Shown: positions 44,646 to 52,587, counted from the stretch's first letter. The stretch is 64,000 bases of DNA from Wenjunlia vitaminophila DSM 41686 (GCF_000380165.1 NZ_KB904702.1:62001-126000), one strand, 5' to 3'. The notes: generated by a model from the sequence alone, not told the origin. Made by a program: numbers and translations.

Positions 44646-44705
44646 CAAAGCAAAAGCCCCAGGCCAGAAGCCCGGGGCTTTGTTGTTGTCTAGACCGCGT
44701 TAGGC
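44605..44705. repeat. Left attachment repeat (tRNA 3' half and downstream)
   Basis: These 101 bases recur at 49836-49936 with two mismatches. They run from the tRNA anticodon loop through the terminator to TAGGC and include the stop codon of an integrase-like tail on the minus strand. Confidence 0.9.
44653..44681 (+). terminator. Terminator of tRNA-Gly
   Basis: AAAGCCCC (44653-44660) pairs with GGGGCTTT (44674-44681), followed by TGTTGTTGT. The same hairpin is repeated in the right attachment copy. Confidence 0.8.
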
Positions 44706-44852
44706 ACCGCGTGCCCGATCCGTGCCCGATGGGCTCCGGGCCTCCTCACGTCGTGCCCGAACACACGCGTCGAGCGCCGCAGCGACCTTCCTTCGCCGCT
44801 CCAGGTTCGAGCATTGATCGAGCAAGACGCCCTTCCGGAGGCTGCCGCCCAT
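44700..44852 (-). pseudogene. C-terminal remnant of an integrase-like gene (left)
   Basis: The minus strand from ATG 44850-44852 reads about 50 codons, including NLERRRKVAAALDACVRARR and ending SGTDRARGA with TAA at 44700-44702 inside the attachment repeat. A related tail ends inside the right repeat. Tyrosine recombinases of tRNA-integrating elements commonly end at the att site. No catalytic residues remain, so it is broken. It could instead be a small unrelated gene. Confidence 0.5.
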
Positions 44853-44996
44853 GGATCATGACATGTCCTCAGCATGGTGCCGCGCTCAGTGAGCCAGGTG
44901 ATGATGGGAGTTCGTTTCGACTGCCTGTCGGTCGGAGTACGAGGGCCCGTCGAGGCGGCGGATGCCTGGCTGCGTGCGCCGGCCCCGACGAGCAGG

Positions 44997-45248
44997 TCAG
45001 CGGCTGCGACTGTGACTCAGCAGGGAGCGCAGGACGACGGCGCAGACGGCCACGGACGCTGCCGTGACCGCTACGGCCAGCAGCAGCGCGGTCAGCACGA
45101 CACCGACGACGACCACGGCAGCGACCGCGCCGAAGCCGAGAGCCACATGAGGGGCGACCGGGCGGGCAGGCGACGGCGCCGGGGCGTAGCCGCGCTGGAC
45201 GTTCATGGCCGCGGTGGTCGGGTTGTCGGGCAACTTGGGGCGGAGCAT
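44997..45248 (-). CDS. Small Spd-like membrane protein of a mobile element
   Basis: 83 aa from ATG 45246-45248, with AGGAGG in the leader. MLRPKLPDNPTTAAMNVQRG is followed by two hydrophobic helices (VAAVVVVGVVLTALLLAVAV; AVCAVVLRSLL). Short proteins of this form lie beside GntR repressors in Streptomyces integrative elements and are linked to intramycelial plasmid spread (Spd). Assigned from pattern and context. Confidence 0.65.
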   Translation of the reverse strand: MLRPKLPDNPTTAAMNVQRGYAPAPSPARPVAPHVALGFGAVAAVVVVGVVLTALLLAVAVTAASVAVCAVVLRSLLSHSRSR

Positions 45249-45339
45249 GGTCGTTCCTCCTGTCAGTCGTTGGTCTTGTTGATCAACCCCCGCCGATACG
45301 GGCGCCGGCGTCGCCCCCGGGCAGGCTCGGTGCGCGAAG

Positions 45340-45399
45340 TCAGAAGCCGAACGGGGCGATGACGCCCAGGACGAAGACGATGGGCAGTGTGACGTTCAT
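45340..45399 (-). CDS. 19-aa hydrophobic peptide
   Basis: ATG 45397-45399 opens MNVTLPIVFVLGVIAPFGF, one short membrane helix, with GAGGAGGCCCC directly upstream. It lies between the GntR-controlled promoter and the Spd-like gene, so it is probably the first gene of that transcript. Confidence 0.55.
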   Translation of the reverse strand: MNVTLPIVFVLGVIAPFGF

Positions 45400-45503
45400 G
45401 GGGCCTCCTCAGCGGGGCCGGCAACAGCGGGCGGGCTCGACCAGCGCGGTCGACACGAAGACCGGGCGGAGGCCCGGGGTCAAGGAGATCGTCCTGACAG
45501 GTT

Positions 45504-45549
45504 GACTTAGCAAGTCCACGGTAAGGATGCTAGGTTGACTTGTCAAGTC
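45504..45549. promoter_or_regulatory. Two GntR operators overlapping the spd promoter
   Basis: GACTTAGCAAGTC (45504-45516) and GACTTGTCAAGTC (45537-45549) share GACTT/AAGTC arms. On the minus strand TTGACA inside the second site and TACCGT 17 nt later make a -35/-10 pair, so a bound repressor would block it. A related half lies before the gntR1 start (46327-46340). Confidence 0.7.
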
Positions 45550-45580
45550 GCCGAACGCCGGCGAGAGCCCACGCCTGGGG

Positions 45581-46309
45581 TCAGTTGAGCCGGTAGGTGT
45601 CCTCAAGTTCCTGCCGGTCGGCGGGGAGCAGCACATCAACGACCTGCAACGCCCGCCCGGAGACGTCACACGCGACAACGAGCACGCTGAGAACCGGTGT
45701 GTCCGCGGGCAGGCCCAACAGCTCGGCGTCGTCCTGGTTCGGCAGCCGAGCGGAGATCCGTTCGGTCACATGGTCGAACCGGGCCTTCACCCGCGCTTCC
45801 ACATGCTCGCGCACGGCACCAGTCAACGGCTCGGAGCCCTCCAGTGCGGTTCCCTCAGCCACCTTCGCCGGGAAGTACGACGAGGCGAGTTCCACCGCCT
45901 CACCGTCCTCTTCGACCAGGAGCCGCCGCACGAGCACCTTCGTTCGCCTCGGCACTCCGAGCAAGGCGGCGACCCGCGGCGGCGCGGGCACATACCCGAC
46001 CTGGACCAAGCGCCCGGACGCCCGTGACTCGTCACGTTCCAGCGCGTCGCGTCCCCGCCGGTCCTTGCGCGCGACAGTCTCCGGACGCCCGCGCACGATG
46101 GTGCCGTACCCCTGGCGTGACTCCAGCCAGCCATCCCGCTTCAGTAGGTCCAGGGCGCGCACGACCGTGGGCCGGGACATCCCGAAGCTCTGCACCAACT
46201 GGTTCTCGCTGGGGACCAGAGTGCCCGGGGGGTACGTACCGTCTTCAATCCGGGCCTGGATCGTCTGCGCGAGGCGCACGTACTTCGGTGCCGGCACTTC
46301 ATACACCAT
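45581..46309 (-). CDS. GntR-family (HutC/KorSA-like) transcriptional regulator 1
   Basis: 242 aa from ATG 46307-46309 (MVYEVPAPKYVRLAQTI). The winged HTH includes TYPPGTLVPSENQLVQSFGM and SRPTVVRALDLLKRDGWLES; the UTRA ligand domain follows (~85-235). KorSA of pSAM2 is the known analogue, repressing element transfer. The palindromes at 45504-45549 and near 46330 are its probable sites. Confidence 0.88.
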   Translation of the reverse strand: MVYEVPAPKYVRLAQTIQARIEDGTYPPGTLVPSENQLVQSFGMSRPTVVRALDLLKRDGWLESRQGYGTIVRGRPETVARKDRRGRDALERDESRASGRLVQVGYVPAPPRVAALLGVPRRTKVLVRRLLVEEDGEAVELASSYFPAKVAEGTALEGSEPLTGAVREHVEARVKARFDHVTERISARLPNQDDAELLGLPADTPVLSVLVVACDVSGRALQVVDVLLPADRQELEDTYRLN

Positions 46310-46326
46310 GGACGCCGCCCGTCGGA

Positions 46327-46340
46327 ATTGGCCAAGTCAA
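46327..46340. promoter_or_regulatory. Imperfect GntR1 operator upstream of its own gene
   Basis: ATTGGCCAAGTCAA has one good CAAGTC half and a weaker AATT half, 18 bp before the gntR1 start. It fits autoregulation. Confidence 0.45.
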
Positions 46341-46396
46341 CTGGTCAACCAGCCTATCGGTGCATCCGGTGTCACAGTAGGAGCGGGTGGCGCCCT

Positions 46397-46843
46397 TCAC
46401 AGCCGCCAGGCGTCCGCGACAGTGAACGAGACGACCGTTCCGCCGAAGCGGCTACTCCCCACCGCCCACCTGTCCGCCAGTTCGTTGACCAGGTGCAGTC
46501 CGCGGCCGAACAGGTACTCCTGAGATGGTGGCCGCATCCGGACGCGCCCGGGGTGCCCAGGGCTGTGCACGTCAACTCGCAGCCCGTCACCCTCGCGGTA
46601 CCACTCGACCCGCACCTGCCACTCCTCGTCAGACTGGCCGTGGAGGATCGCGTTGGTGACCAGCTCCGAGATCATCACCAGGCATTCGTCGATACGGCAG
46701 GTGACCCCGTAGGGAGCGATGAGCTTGGTGAACCAACGCCGCGCGAGAGGTACGGACTCCGGCAGCGGGTAGAGGGTCATGGCCCCGAGCGGTGCCCCCT
46801 CATCTCCCGCGGGTTCGCCACCACCGCTGGTGCAGCCGTTCAT
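46397..46843 (-). CDS. HATPase-fold ATP-binding protein (anti-sigma-like)
   Basis: 148 aa from ATG 46841-46843, with GGAGGAG adjacent. LVMISELVTNAILHGQSDEE is the N box of a GHKL ATPase, and LFGRGLHLVNELADRW the G2 box. These stand-alone RsbW/SpoIIAB-like proteins accompany regulators in actinomycetes and are often not true kinases. It overlaps the zinc-finger gene (ATGA). Confidence 0.82.
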   Translation of the reverse strand: MNGCTSGGGEPAGDEGAPLGAMTLYPLPESVPLARRWFTKLIAPYGVTCRIDECLVMISELVTNAILHGQSDEEWQVRVEWYREGDGLRVDVHSPGHPGRVRMRPPSQEYLFGRGLHLVNELADRWAVGSSRFGGTVVSFTVADAWRL

Positions 46844-47046
46844 CGCTCCTCCTTGCCAGTCCCGTCGCAGTCCAGGCAGCGACGGCGAGAAGTGACACGA
46901 GCGCGATCGTTCGCAGCGGATAACGCCAACGCCGTGCGCGTGCCGACACCCTTCCAACCCCGCCCACGGCATCCCCGACAGACGGTGAACCGGTCTCGTT
47001 CTCGCCGCGGGCTGCCCACGAGGCCCCCCTCCACGTCAGGTGGCAT
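46840..47046 (-). CDS. Small zinc-finger protein with two CxxCxGxG-like motifs
   Basis: 68 aa from ATG 47044-47046, with AGGAAG 6 nt upstream; the start lies inside a GntR2 palindrome. VCRGCRGRGWKG and RRCLDCDGTGKEE repeat the DnaJ zinc-repeat pattern. Function unknown; probably co-translated with the HATPase. Confidence 0.65.
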   Translation of the reverse strand: MPPDVEGGLVGSPRRERDRFTVCRGCRGRGWKGVGTRTALALSAANDRARVTSRRRCLDCDGTGKEER

Positions 47047-47077
47047 TAGCCACTTCCTGGATAGTGGCATTAGCCAC
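47040..47077. promoter_or_regulatory. Two GntR2 operators
   Basis: GTGGCATTAGCCAC occurs exactly at 47040-47053 and 47064-47077, each an inverted repeat GTGGC-N4-GCCAC. They cover the start of the zinc-finger/HATPase transcript. Confidence 0.7.
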
Positions 47078-47113
47078 TTGCGGCACGCAAGCCCCGCGGT
47101 GCAAACCGTGACC

Positions 47114-47854
47114 TCACGTCAGTGGATAGCCTTGTTCGAAGGCCCACCGGTTCGGCGGATATGTCGCCTCGGCGAACTCCAGCGGGTGGTCCTGCATGTC
47201 GTAAACGACGTGATGGACGATCAACACAGCAGAGCGTTCGGTCAGACGAAGAACGGCCGCCTCCTCGTCCGTCGCCAACCGGGCACACATGCGGTCCTCG
47301 GCGTAGCTCCCCTGCCGGCCCGTCAGTGTCTCGACGTACATCAACGTCCCTTCCTGGATACGCTCAGGATCGAGGAGACGAGGAGCCCGCTCACCGACGT
47401 CCGGAGCGAACCAGGACGTGGAGAGGGTGATCGGACCGGACTGGTTGTTGGTCACCCGCCGACGGTGCGCGGCCCGGCTCCCTCTCCGCAGGTTGAGCGC
47501 CTCGGCCACGTGGTCAGGGGCCTCCAGCCAACCAGCCGAGGTGATCACCGCGTACTCACCCGGCGAGTAGATCTTCCCCGTCTGCCGAGCCCGGCCGTAC
47601 AACTCCCGCGCACGGCGGTTCACGTCCAGCCCGCGGACGTACGTACCCGAACCCTGACGCTTCTCGACCAGCCCCTGATGACTGAGTGCCTGCAATGACC
47701 GGGCCGCCGTGGGCCGCGACACGTTCCAGTCCGCCGCGAGCTGCCGTTCCGAGGGCACCTCGTCACCGGGCCGAAGGTCACCGCGGAGAATCTGATCACG
47801 GATGTGGTGCGCGATCTGGAGGTACTTCGGCACTGCCTCCTCGATCTTCGGCAT
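47114..47854 (-). CDS. GntR-family transcriptional regulator 2
   Basis: 246 aa from ATG 47852-47854 (MPKIEEAVPKYLQIAHHI). The winged HTH is DLRPGDEVPSERQLAADWNV and SRPTAARSLQALSHQGLVEK; the UTRA domain follows. Only moderately like GntR1 in sequence. The GTGGC/GCCAC sites before the zinc-finger gene and the related site before DUF1152 suggest it controls both and itself. Confidence 0.88.
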   Translation of the reverse strand: MPKIEEAVPKYLQIAHHIRDQILRGDLRPGDEVPSERQLAADWNVSRPTAARSLQALSHQGLVEKRQGSGTYVRGLDVNRRARELYGRARQTGKIYSPGEYAVITSAGWLEAPDHVAEALNLRRGSRAAHRRRVTNNQSGPITLSTSWFAPDVGERAPRLLDPERIQEGTLMYVETLTGRQGSYAEDRMCARLATDEEAAVLRLTERSAVLIVHHVVYDMQDHPLEFAEATYPPNRWAFEQGYPLT

Positions 47855-47901
47855 CCACGCCTCCTCTCAACTGGCTAAGACCTCCGGCCACTATAGGGTG
47901 A

Positions 47902-47914
47902 GTGGCTAAGCCCT
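47902..47914. promoter_or_regulatory. GntR2-like operator between gntR2 and the DUF1152 gene
   Basis: GTGGCTAAGCCCT keeps the GTGGC arm and most of the second. A further TGGCTAA half lies at 47872-47878. The DUF1152 GTG start lies 20 bp downstream with no ribosome site, and TACTCT at 47920-47925 could be a -10, suggesting a leaderless message. Confidence 0.45.
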
Positions 47915-47933
47915 GAGCCTCTACTCTGACCAT

Positions 47934-49028
47934 GTGACGCGGTTGATCGTGGCGGCCGGAGGCGGGGGCGACGCAGTCGCCGCCGCGATGCTCGACGTGG
48001 CCCTCTACGGCGACGGCGATCCGGCGGTGATCCTCACCTACGCCTGGGACCGCCTCCTGATCGACCCGGTACCGGGCCCCCGGGACCCGTCCAACTTCAC
48101 CGGTCTCCGTCCGCTCACTCCCGCCGTGTGGACCGTGCCGGCGACGGCCTCACCAGTCGCGCCAGCGGGCTCGGCCCTCCCCCGCCTCGCCGCCGACCTC
48201 CCCCACACCCTCGCCCTCATCGACCCGCGAGACGGCGTCGAGGGCATCACCCGCCAGCTCGACGAACTCGTCACCCACCTCGCCCCGGCCTCCATCGATC
48301 TCCTGGACGTGGGTGGCGACATCCTCGCCCAGGGCGACGAGCCCACGCTGAAGAGCCCGTTGGCCGACGCCCTCACCCTCGCCGCGTGCTGCCAGGTGAA
48401 CGCCCCCGTCCGCCTCCTGCTCGCCGGCCCCGGCCTCGACGGCGAGCTTCCCGCCGCCGACCTCCGCCCCCACCTGCACGCCCTGGTCCACACCCTCACT
48501 CCGCAGGATGTGGGTCCCGTCGCTGCCGTCCTGGAATGGCACCCCTCCGAGGCCACCGCCATGCTCGCCGCCACCGCCCGCGGCGCCCGTGGCACCTGTC
48601 AGGTCAGAGACGCCCGGCTCCCCGTTCCCCTCACCGACGAGGGTCCCACCGTCCACCAGGCCGACCTGGACGACGCGTTCAACCGCAACCGCCTCGCCCG
48701 AGCCGTGGCAACCACCACCAGCCTCGCCGAGGCGGAGCAGCACAGCCGCGAGATCTGCGGCTACTCGGAGATCGACTACGAACGCAACAAGGCCACGTGG
48801 CTCAAGGACCGGCAGCCGGCCCCACTCGAACCGGACGCCATCCTGTCCCGCCTCGACCACTTCGAAGCCGACGCCCGCGACCGAGGCATCACCCACACCA
48901 CGTTCCGCCACCTCACAGAGGCTCTCAGCCTGCCCGGCACCCAGCGCACCGAACTCCGTGACCTGCTGATCGCAACCCGCCCCGAGCAACACACCGCCCC
49001 GCTATGGCACATCCCGGCAGAAGCCTGA
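47934..49028 (+). CDS. DUF1152 protein
   Basis: 364 aa from GTG 47934. VTRLIVAAGGGGDAVAAAML is the N-terminal Gly-rich nucleotide-type loop of DUF1152, and IDLLDVGGDILAQGDEPTLK, SPLADAL are conserved later blocks. Reported family members have no established activity. It is divergent from GntR2, with operator-like sequence between. It may be cargo of the integrated element. Confidence 0.8.
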   Translation: MTRLIVAAGGGGDAVAAAMLDVALYGDGDPAVILTYAWDRLLIDPVPGPRDPSNFTGLRPLTPAVWTVPATASPVAPAGSALPRLAADLPHTLALIDPRDGVEGITRQLDELVTHLAPASIDLLDVGGDILAQGDEPTLKSPLADALTLAACCQVNAPVRLLLAGPGLDGELPAADLRPHLHALVHTLTPQDVGPVAAVLEWHPSEATAMLAATARGARGTCQVRDARLPVPLTDEGPTVHQADLDDAFNRNRLARAVATTTSLAEAEQHSREICGYSEIDYERNKATWLKDRQPAPLEPDAILSRLDHFEADARDRGITHTTFRHLTEALSLPGTQRTELRDLLIATRPEQHTAPLWHIPAEA

Positions 49029-49439
49029 GTAGCAACTTCCTCTACGGGTTCAAGGCGACACGCTGCTGCGTGCCGAGCACCGGCCCGGCCACCGGCCCGC
49101 GCTCCTGTCCTCGCCCCGCGCCGCCCGGCGCCGGCCACGGTGCGCACCAACAGGCACCGGCCGCACGAACCCGTGGCCGCCACCGGGCTCCGCGACCTTA
49201 GCCACACACAGGAGCACCCGTGTACGCCCTCAGCGCCCTCCCCGGTCTTTAGCGACCCACCCCACACGCCCACGGCCCCCAGCAGCCACCTGTTGGGGGG
49301 CTGTGGCCTATTTGTGGGCACGCTTGTGTGGGCACCGAGCAGAATGCCCATTGACCAGGCAAGACGCGGAATGCAAGCCGGCCTCAGGAGCCGTTGCACT
49401 GCTCCTGAGGGCTTTCTCCTCACGCACTAAGCTGCTGGC
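49029..49439. other. Gene-poor stretch within the element
   Basis: No convincing frame. Composition falls near 49300-49440, just before the DUF7660-like gene, where a promoter is likely. Confidence 0.4.
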
Positions 49440-49700
49440 ATGCCACAGCCGCTGAACCCCGGAGACCGCATCCCCGACCAAGATGCGTTCGCCGCCTTTC
49501 TCGCACGTCTGCATGAGGATTGCCGGCAACGGGGCGATCAGTGGGAGAACGTGACCCTGGAACGGTTCCTCGAAGCGCTCGCTGCTTGGGTCAGTACTGG
49601 TCCCGCCTGGTACGAATGCAACCTTCAGGAGCCTCTGCCTTCTGACGGAAACTGGACATACCTCGCGCACGCGCTCATGGCGGCCACCATGTACGAGTGA
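49440..49700 (+). CDS. DUF7660-like small protein
   Basis: 86 aa from ATG 49440. GDQWENVTLERFLEALAAWV, then WYECNLQEPLPSDGNWTYLA, HALMAA. The W.N.TL..FLEAL.AW pattern is that of a small acidic family widespread in actinomycetes, function unknown. It is the last intact gene before the right attachment repeat. Confidence 0.65.
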   Translation: MPQPLNPGDRIPDQDAFAAFLARLHEDCRQRGDQWENVTLERFLEALAAWVSTGPAWYECNLQEPLPSDGNWTYLAHALMAATMYE

Positions 49701-49835
49701 CTACGGCGTGCCCGCTCCGTGCCCGATCAAGCGGCGCGTCACGGTCAAATACGGTCCACGCCGAGTCTCCCCGCGCTCTCGCAGGTGGGCAGTTCCCGCA
49801 GGTCAGTCGGGGTCCTTGGCTTCACAGCAAGGTGA

Positions 49836-49936
49836 TTCCCAAGCTCAGAGCGCGAGTTCGATTCTCGTCACCCGCTCAAAGCAAAAGCCCCAGGCCAGAC
49901 GCCCGGGGCTTTGTTGTTGTCTGGACCGCGTTAGGC
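49836..49936. repeat. Right attachment repeat
   Basis: 101-bp copy of 44605-44705 with two differences (one in the terminator loop, one near its end). It carries only the 3' half of the tRNA, as expected for the distal end of an element integrated by site-specific recombination. Confidence 0.9.
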
Positions 49937-50054
49937 GTCGCGCACCAGATCCGCACCAGATGCCTGCCCGTCTGACCCTTCGGCGGCCCGTTGCCGCTCC
50001 GTCCACACCATGGCGTCCAGCCCGGCGGCGACCTCCCGTTGCCGCTCCCTATCG
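49931..50054 (-). pseudogene. C-terminal remnant of an integrase-like gene (right)
   Basis: The minus strand reads ERQREVAAGLDAMVWTERQR and then AAEGSDGQASGADLVRDA, with TAA at 49931-49933 inside the repeat. It aligns with the left remnant (ERRRKVAAALDACVRARREE). The 5' part is gone, cut off by the ABC permease fragment. It suggests a second, older element beyond this repeat. Confidence 0.5.
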
Positions 50055-50056
50055 CC

Positions 50057-50504
50057 ACTGACACGTTCGCCGCCCGCGAGGCCGCGGACGACACGTTCAC
50101 CAGCCTGCTCGTCGGACTCGGCGCGGCGCCCTGCTCGTCGGCGGGGTCGGCGTCGCCAACACCGTGGTTCTCTCGGTTCTGGAACGCCGCGGCAAGATCG
50201 GCCTGCGCCGGTCGCTCGGTGCCACCCGGGGGCAGATCCGCACCCAGTTCCTCACCGAATCCCTGCTCCTGTCGCACTCGGCGGAGTCGGCGGAGTCGGC
50301 GGAGTCGGCGGCGTCGGCGGAGTCCTCCTCGGCGTCACCGTCACCACCGCCCACGCGCACACCCAACGTTGGCCCGCCGTCGTCCCCGCCTGGGCGTCAG
50401 CGGGCGGCGCCGCGGCGACCCTCCTGATCGGTGCCCCGGCCGGCCTTCACCCCGCAGTCCGAGCCGCCCGACTCGCCCCGGCCGAAGCCCTCCCGGCACC
50501 GTAA
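50057..50504 (+). pseudogene. Frameshifted 3' end of a MacB/FtsX-type ABC transporter permease
   Basis: Three frames together give the C-terminus of a MacB-like permease: TFAAREAADDTFTSLLVGLG, then NTVVLSVLERRGKIGLRRSL with GATRGQIRTQFLTESLLL, then GGVLLGVTVTTA through PAGLHPAVRAARLAPAEALP with TAA at 50502. At least two frameshifts and no 5' end. A GGCGGAGTC array (50280-50325) expands a Gly-Gly-Val run at one frame change. Confidence 0.75.
50280..50325. repeat. 9-bp tandem repeat inside the permease pseudogene
   Basis: GGCGGAGTC is repeated about five times, one copy reading GGCGGCGTC. It probably arose by slippage after selection on the gene was lost. Confidence 0.8.
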
Positions 50505-50610
50505 CGACCTCGGCATGCGTCGCGCGCAGAAGGTTGCCGACAATGACATCGACTGCGGTGTTGGTCGCGTTGACGAGCAGGCAGGCTTGGGTTGATCAGG
50601 TGAGGGTGCC

Positions 50611-50799
50611 GTGAGCAGAAGGCGATATGTAGCCAGGGGTGTACTGGGCGGGTACCGGATCTGGGACAACAGGCGACGTCGGTGGTGGGGTGACCTGTAC
50701 GAACTCTGTCCCGATGATCTCCTCAACGAACTGAACGGCGCGGCAGCCCCTGAGAAGATCACTGGGCTTCTGAAGCGGTACAGGGCCCTGAAGCGGTAA
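50611..50799 (+). CDS. Small basic hypothetical protein
   Basis: 62 aa from GTG 50611, with GAGGG upstream. GGYRIWDNRRRRWWGDLYEL and LLNELNGAAAPEKITGLLKR look like a folded Trp/Arg-rich domain with a helical end. The family is not known to me. Confidence 0.5.
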   Translation: MSRRRYVARGVLGGYRIWDNRRRRWWGDLYELCPDDLLNELNGAAAPEKITGLLKRYRALKR

Positions 50800-51012
50800 G
50801 CGCGGCACTCCCTGATCGCCAGGCACGTGCTCTCTGCTGCAGCACTCCGCGCAGCCGGACCCTCACGCGTGGGGTCCGTGGGGAACGCGAGGGCTCGCCG
50901 TGGGCGTCAAGAAGCTGGCTCTCCGTGGCTCGTGTGATCGGCGGGCGGCTGCCGCAGGGGAAGCGCACGGGGCACGGTCTGCCGAGCGGCGGAGCGGCTT
51001 GTTCCTGGGATC

Positions 51013-51045
51013 GGAGCGCGGGTTCGATCCCCGTCACCCGTTCCA
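51013..51045 (+). other. tRNA 3'-end fragment with encoded CCA
   Basis: GCGGG-TTCGATC-CCCGT forms a T arm, and CACCCGT-T-CCA an acceptor end. No matching acceptor, D or anticodon arm is found upstream. It is a different sequence from the tRNA-Gly repeats, so it probably marks another old attachment site. Confidence 0.6.
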
Positions 51046-51054
51046 TGGAAATGC

Positions 51055-51082
51055 TCCACATCGGGGACGTGGAACCTTTTTT
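51055..51082 (+). terminator. Rho-independent terminator after the tRNA fragment
   Basis: TCCAC/GTGGA stem with a 9-nt loop, followed shortly by six T residues. Confidence 0.7.
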
Positions 51083-51253
51083 GCGGATACCCGCCACACC
51101 TCGCCACCCGGTCCGTGCCCGATAGCCGTGGCCACGGACAGCTCACGCACACACGGCGACATGCGCCACCTTGGTGGGCCGTGGGGCATCACTCCGGTGG
51201 TCGTCGAGAACCACGGAGAACGAGGATTCCCGGCATGTCGCCGCCCTCGTTTC

Positions 51254-51630
51254 TCAGTGCGACGACGAACGGACGGTGGGTGGTGCTAGCACCCATGAGA
51301 ACCCCTCTGATAGTTCGTTGAGCTCTTGACGGGCTTTGCCGACGAACTCCTCGCGGTAACGCCGAAATCCGCGGTTGAACACACTCGACGGCGTCAGCGG
51401 GAACGACCCCGTCACCAGGTGCCCGTCCCTCCCCCACCGGGGCTCCTGCCGCCGTGACTGGAGTTCGGCCGCAGGAAGGACCCACACGTGGCCGGAGGAT
51501 GGGGTGAGCAGCGCTCTGGCATCCCTGGACCGAGGGTCGATCACCAAGTGATTCTGCCCAGAGGGGGAACGAAGCCGGGCAGACCAGTACTTTCCAGGCG
51601 GTGGCCGCCTGGCCGTGCCGGGAGGCGGCG
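51254..51630 (-). pseudogene. Possible remnant of a coding gene
   Basis: The minus-strand frame ending at 51254 has consistent GC-rich third positions and folded-protein character over ~120 codons (KYWSARLRSPSGQNHLVIDP, SSGHVWVLPAAELQSRRQEP, SSVFNRGFRRYREEFVGKAR). The frame stays open to 52189 but the upstream part is low-complexity. Family not recognised; no good start. Confidence 0.35.
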
Positions 51631-52587
51631 GGCCGCGGGAGCAGGAGCTGGTTGTCGTCCGCTCGAGGGGGGACGCGGCTCCGGTGAGCCGCGCGTCGAA
51701 GCATGGTTGCAGCCCGCTGTCACAGCCACGGCGTCGCGGTACCCACGCCCGTCGGAACGGCGCGGGAACGGCCTGGGACGTCCTCTCAACACCGCAGCTC
51801 AGCACGGAGTTCCCGGACGCCTCCAGCCGCCGTCCGCCACCGGGCAGGTCGTGACGCGGACATGACTGCGTGTAGTCATCCGTGGGCACACGGGGGCGCT
51901 TCCTCAGGAGCCCCGCGCCGATGCTGCCCACGGGGGGCCGACCGATCCGGACGGCCGGGGGGCGTCCGCGGCCGGCACGGGAGGGGGCGATCTCGTCGCC
52001 GATCGCCCTCGGGTCGGCCCGGTCCGCGGCCAGAGCGCCGGAACACCCGAGGACTGCTCGCTGGGCGGTCACGAGCCGGGGCGACGAGCGGCGAGTGCCC
52101 CGCACCCCGTGGGCGGCGGCTGCACCAGCACCCGCCCCCGCACCAGTGGCGACTCCGGGTGCGGATGTCAGCACTGCGGCGTTCTCCACGTCGGGCCAGG
52201 TCAGACGGTGTTCTCCGTGGTCCGCAGCCGGCAGCGGAACCGGGGGCGACGCGGTGACGCCCTCGCGCCGCCGCCCCTCACCGGCCCACCGCGGGAACCC
52301 CGCGCCCCACGCAGCGCTCCGGGCACATCATGACCTGTCCGTCAACAGGCCATATTGAGCCATCTGTTCAGGAGAAATCTCTACATACCCCGGTGCCCGA
52401 CGAGGGTATGTCACGCAAAAGAAAGTGCGCGACACTCACAGTAACTGATGCCGGACACCTCTTGACGAGTGCCGTACGTCTCGAAGATCGTAGACCAGCC
52501 TTTCGCATCCTCCCGCGCGTCACGGGCCGCACAGCACGAATTCGGGGCTTAGCAGCCGTGCACGCTGGAGGGGGAACTGGAGGGGGA
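51631..52587. other. Gene-poor region
   Basis: Overlapping frames on both strands are all low-complexity. Composition falls after 52330, ahead of the zinc-finger-type gene at 52588. Nothing specific is supported. Confidence 0.35.

Larger units (their letters stand above)
44606..49936. mobile_element. Integrated AICE-like element or remnant at tRNA-Gly
   Basis: Bounded by the 101-bp repeats. Contents fit actinomycete integrative elements: two GntR (KorSA-like) repressors, a Spd-like small membrane protein, a tiny hydrophobic peptide, HATPase, zinc-finger and DUF1152 proteins. I find no intact integrase, excisionase, replication initiator or FtsK-like transfer gene, so the element is decayed or depends on others. 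Confidence 0.7.
50800..51253. other. Intergenic region with tRNA 3' fragment and terminator
   Basis: Contains the tRNA-like fragment at 51013-51045 and the hairpin terminator at 51055-51082. GTCCGTGCCCGATAG at 51110 resembles the GATCCGTGCCCGATGGG found just right of the left attachment repeat. No gene seen. Confidence 0.45.

Noticed and set aside
50941-51045. Complete tRNA gene ending at 51045
   Set aside because: The T arm and 3' acceptor strand are good but no anticodon arm or fully pairing 5' acceptor strand could be found.
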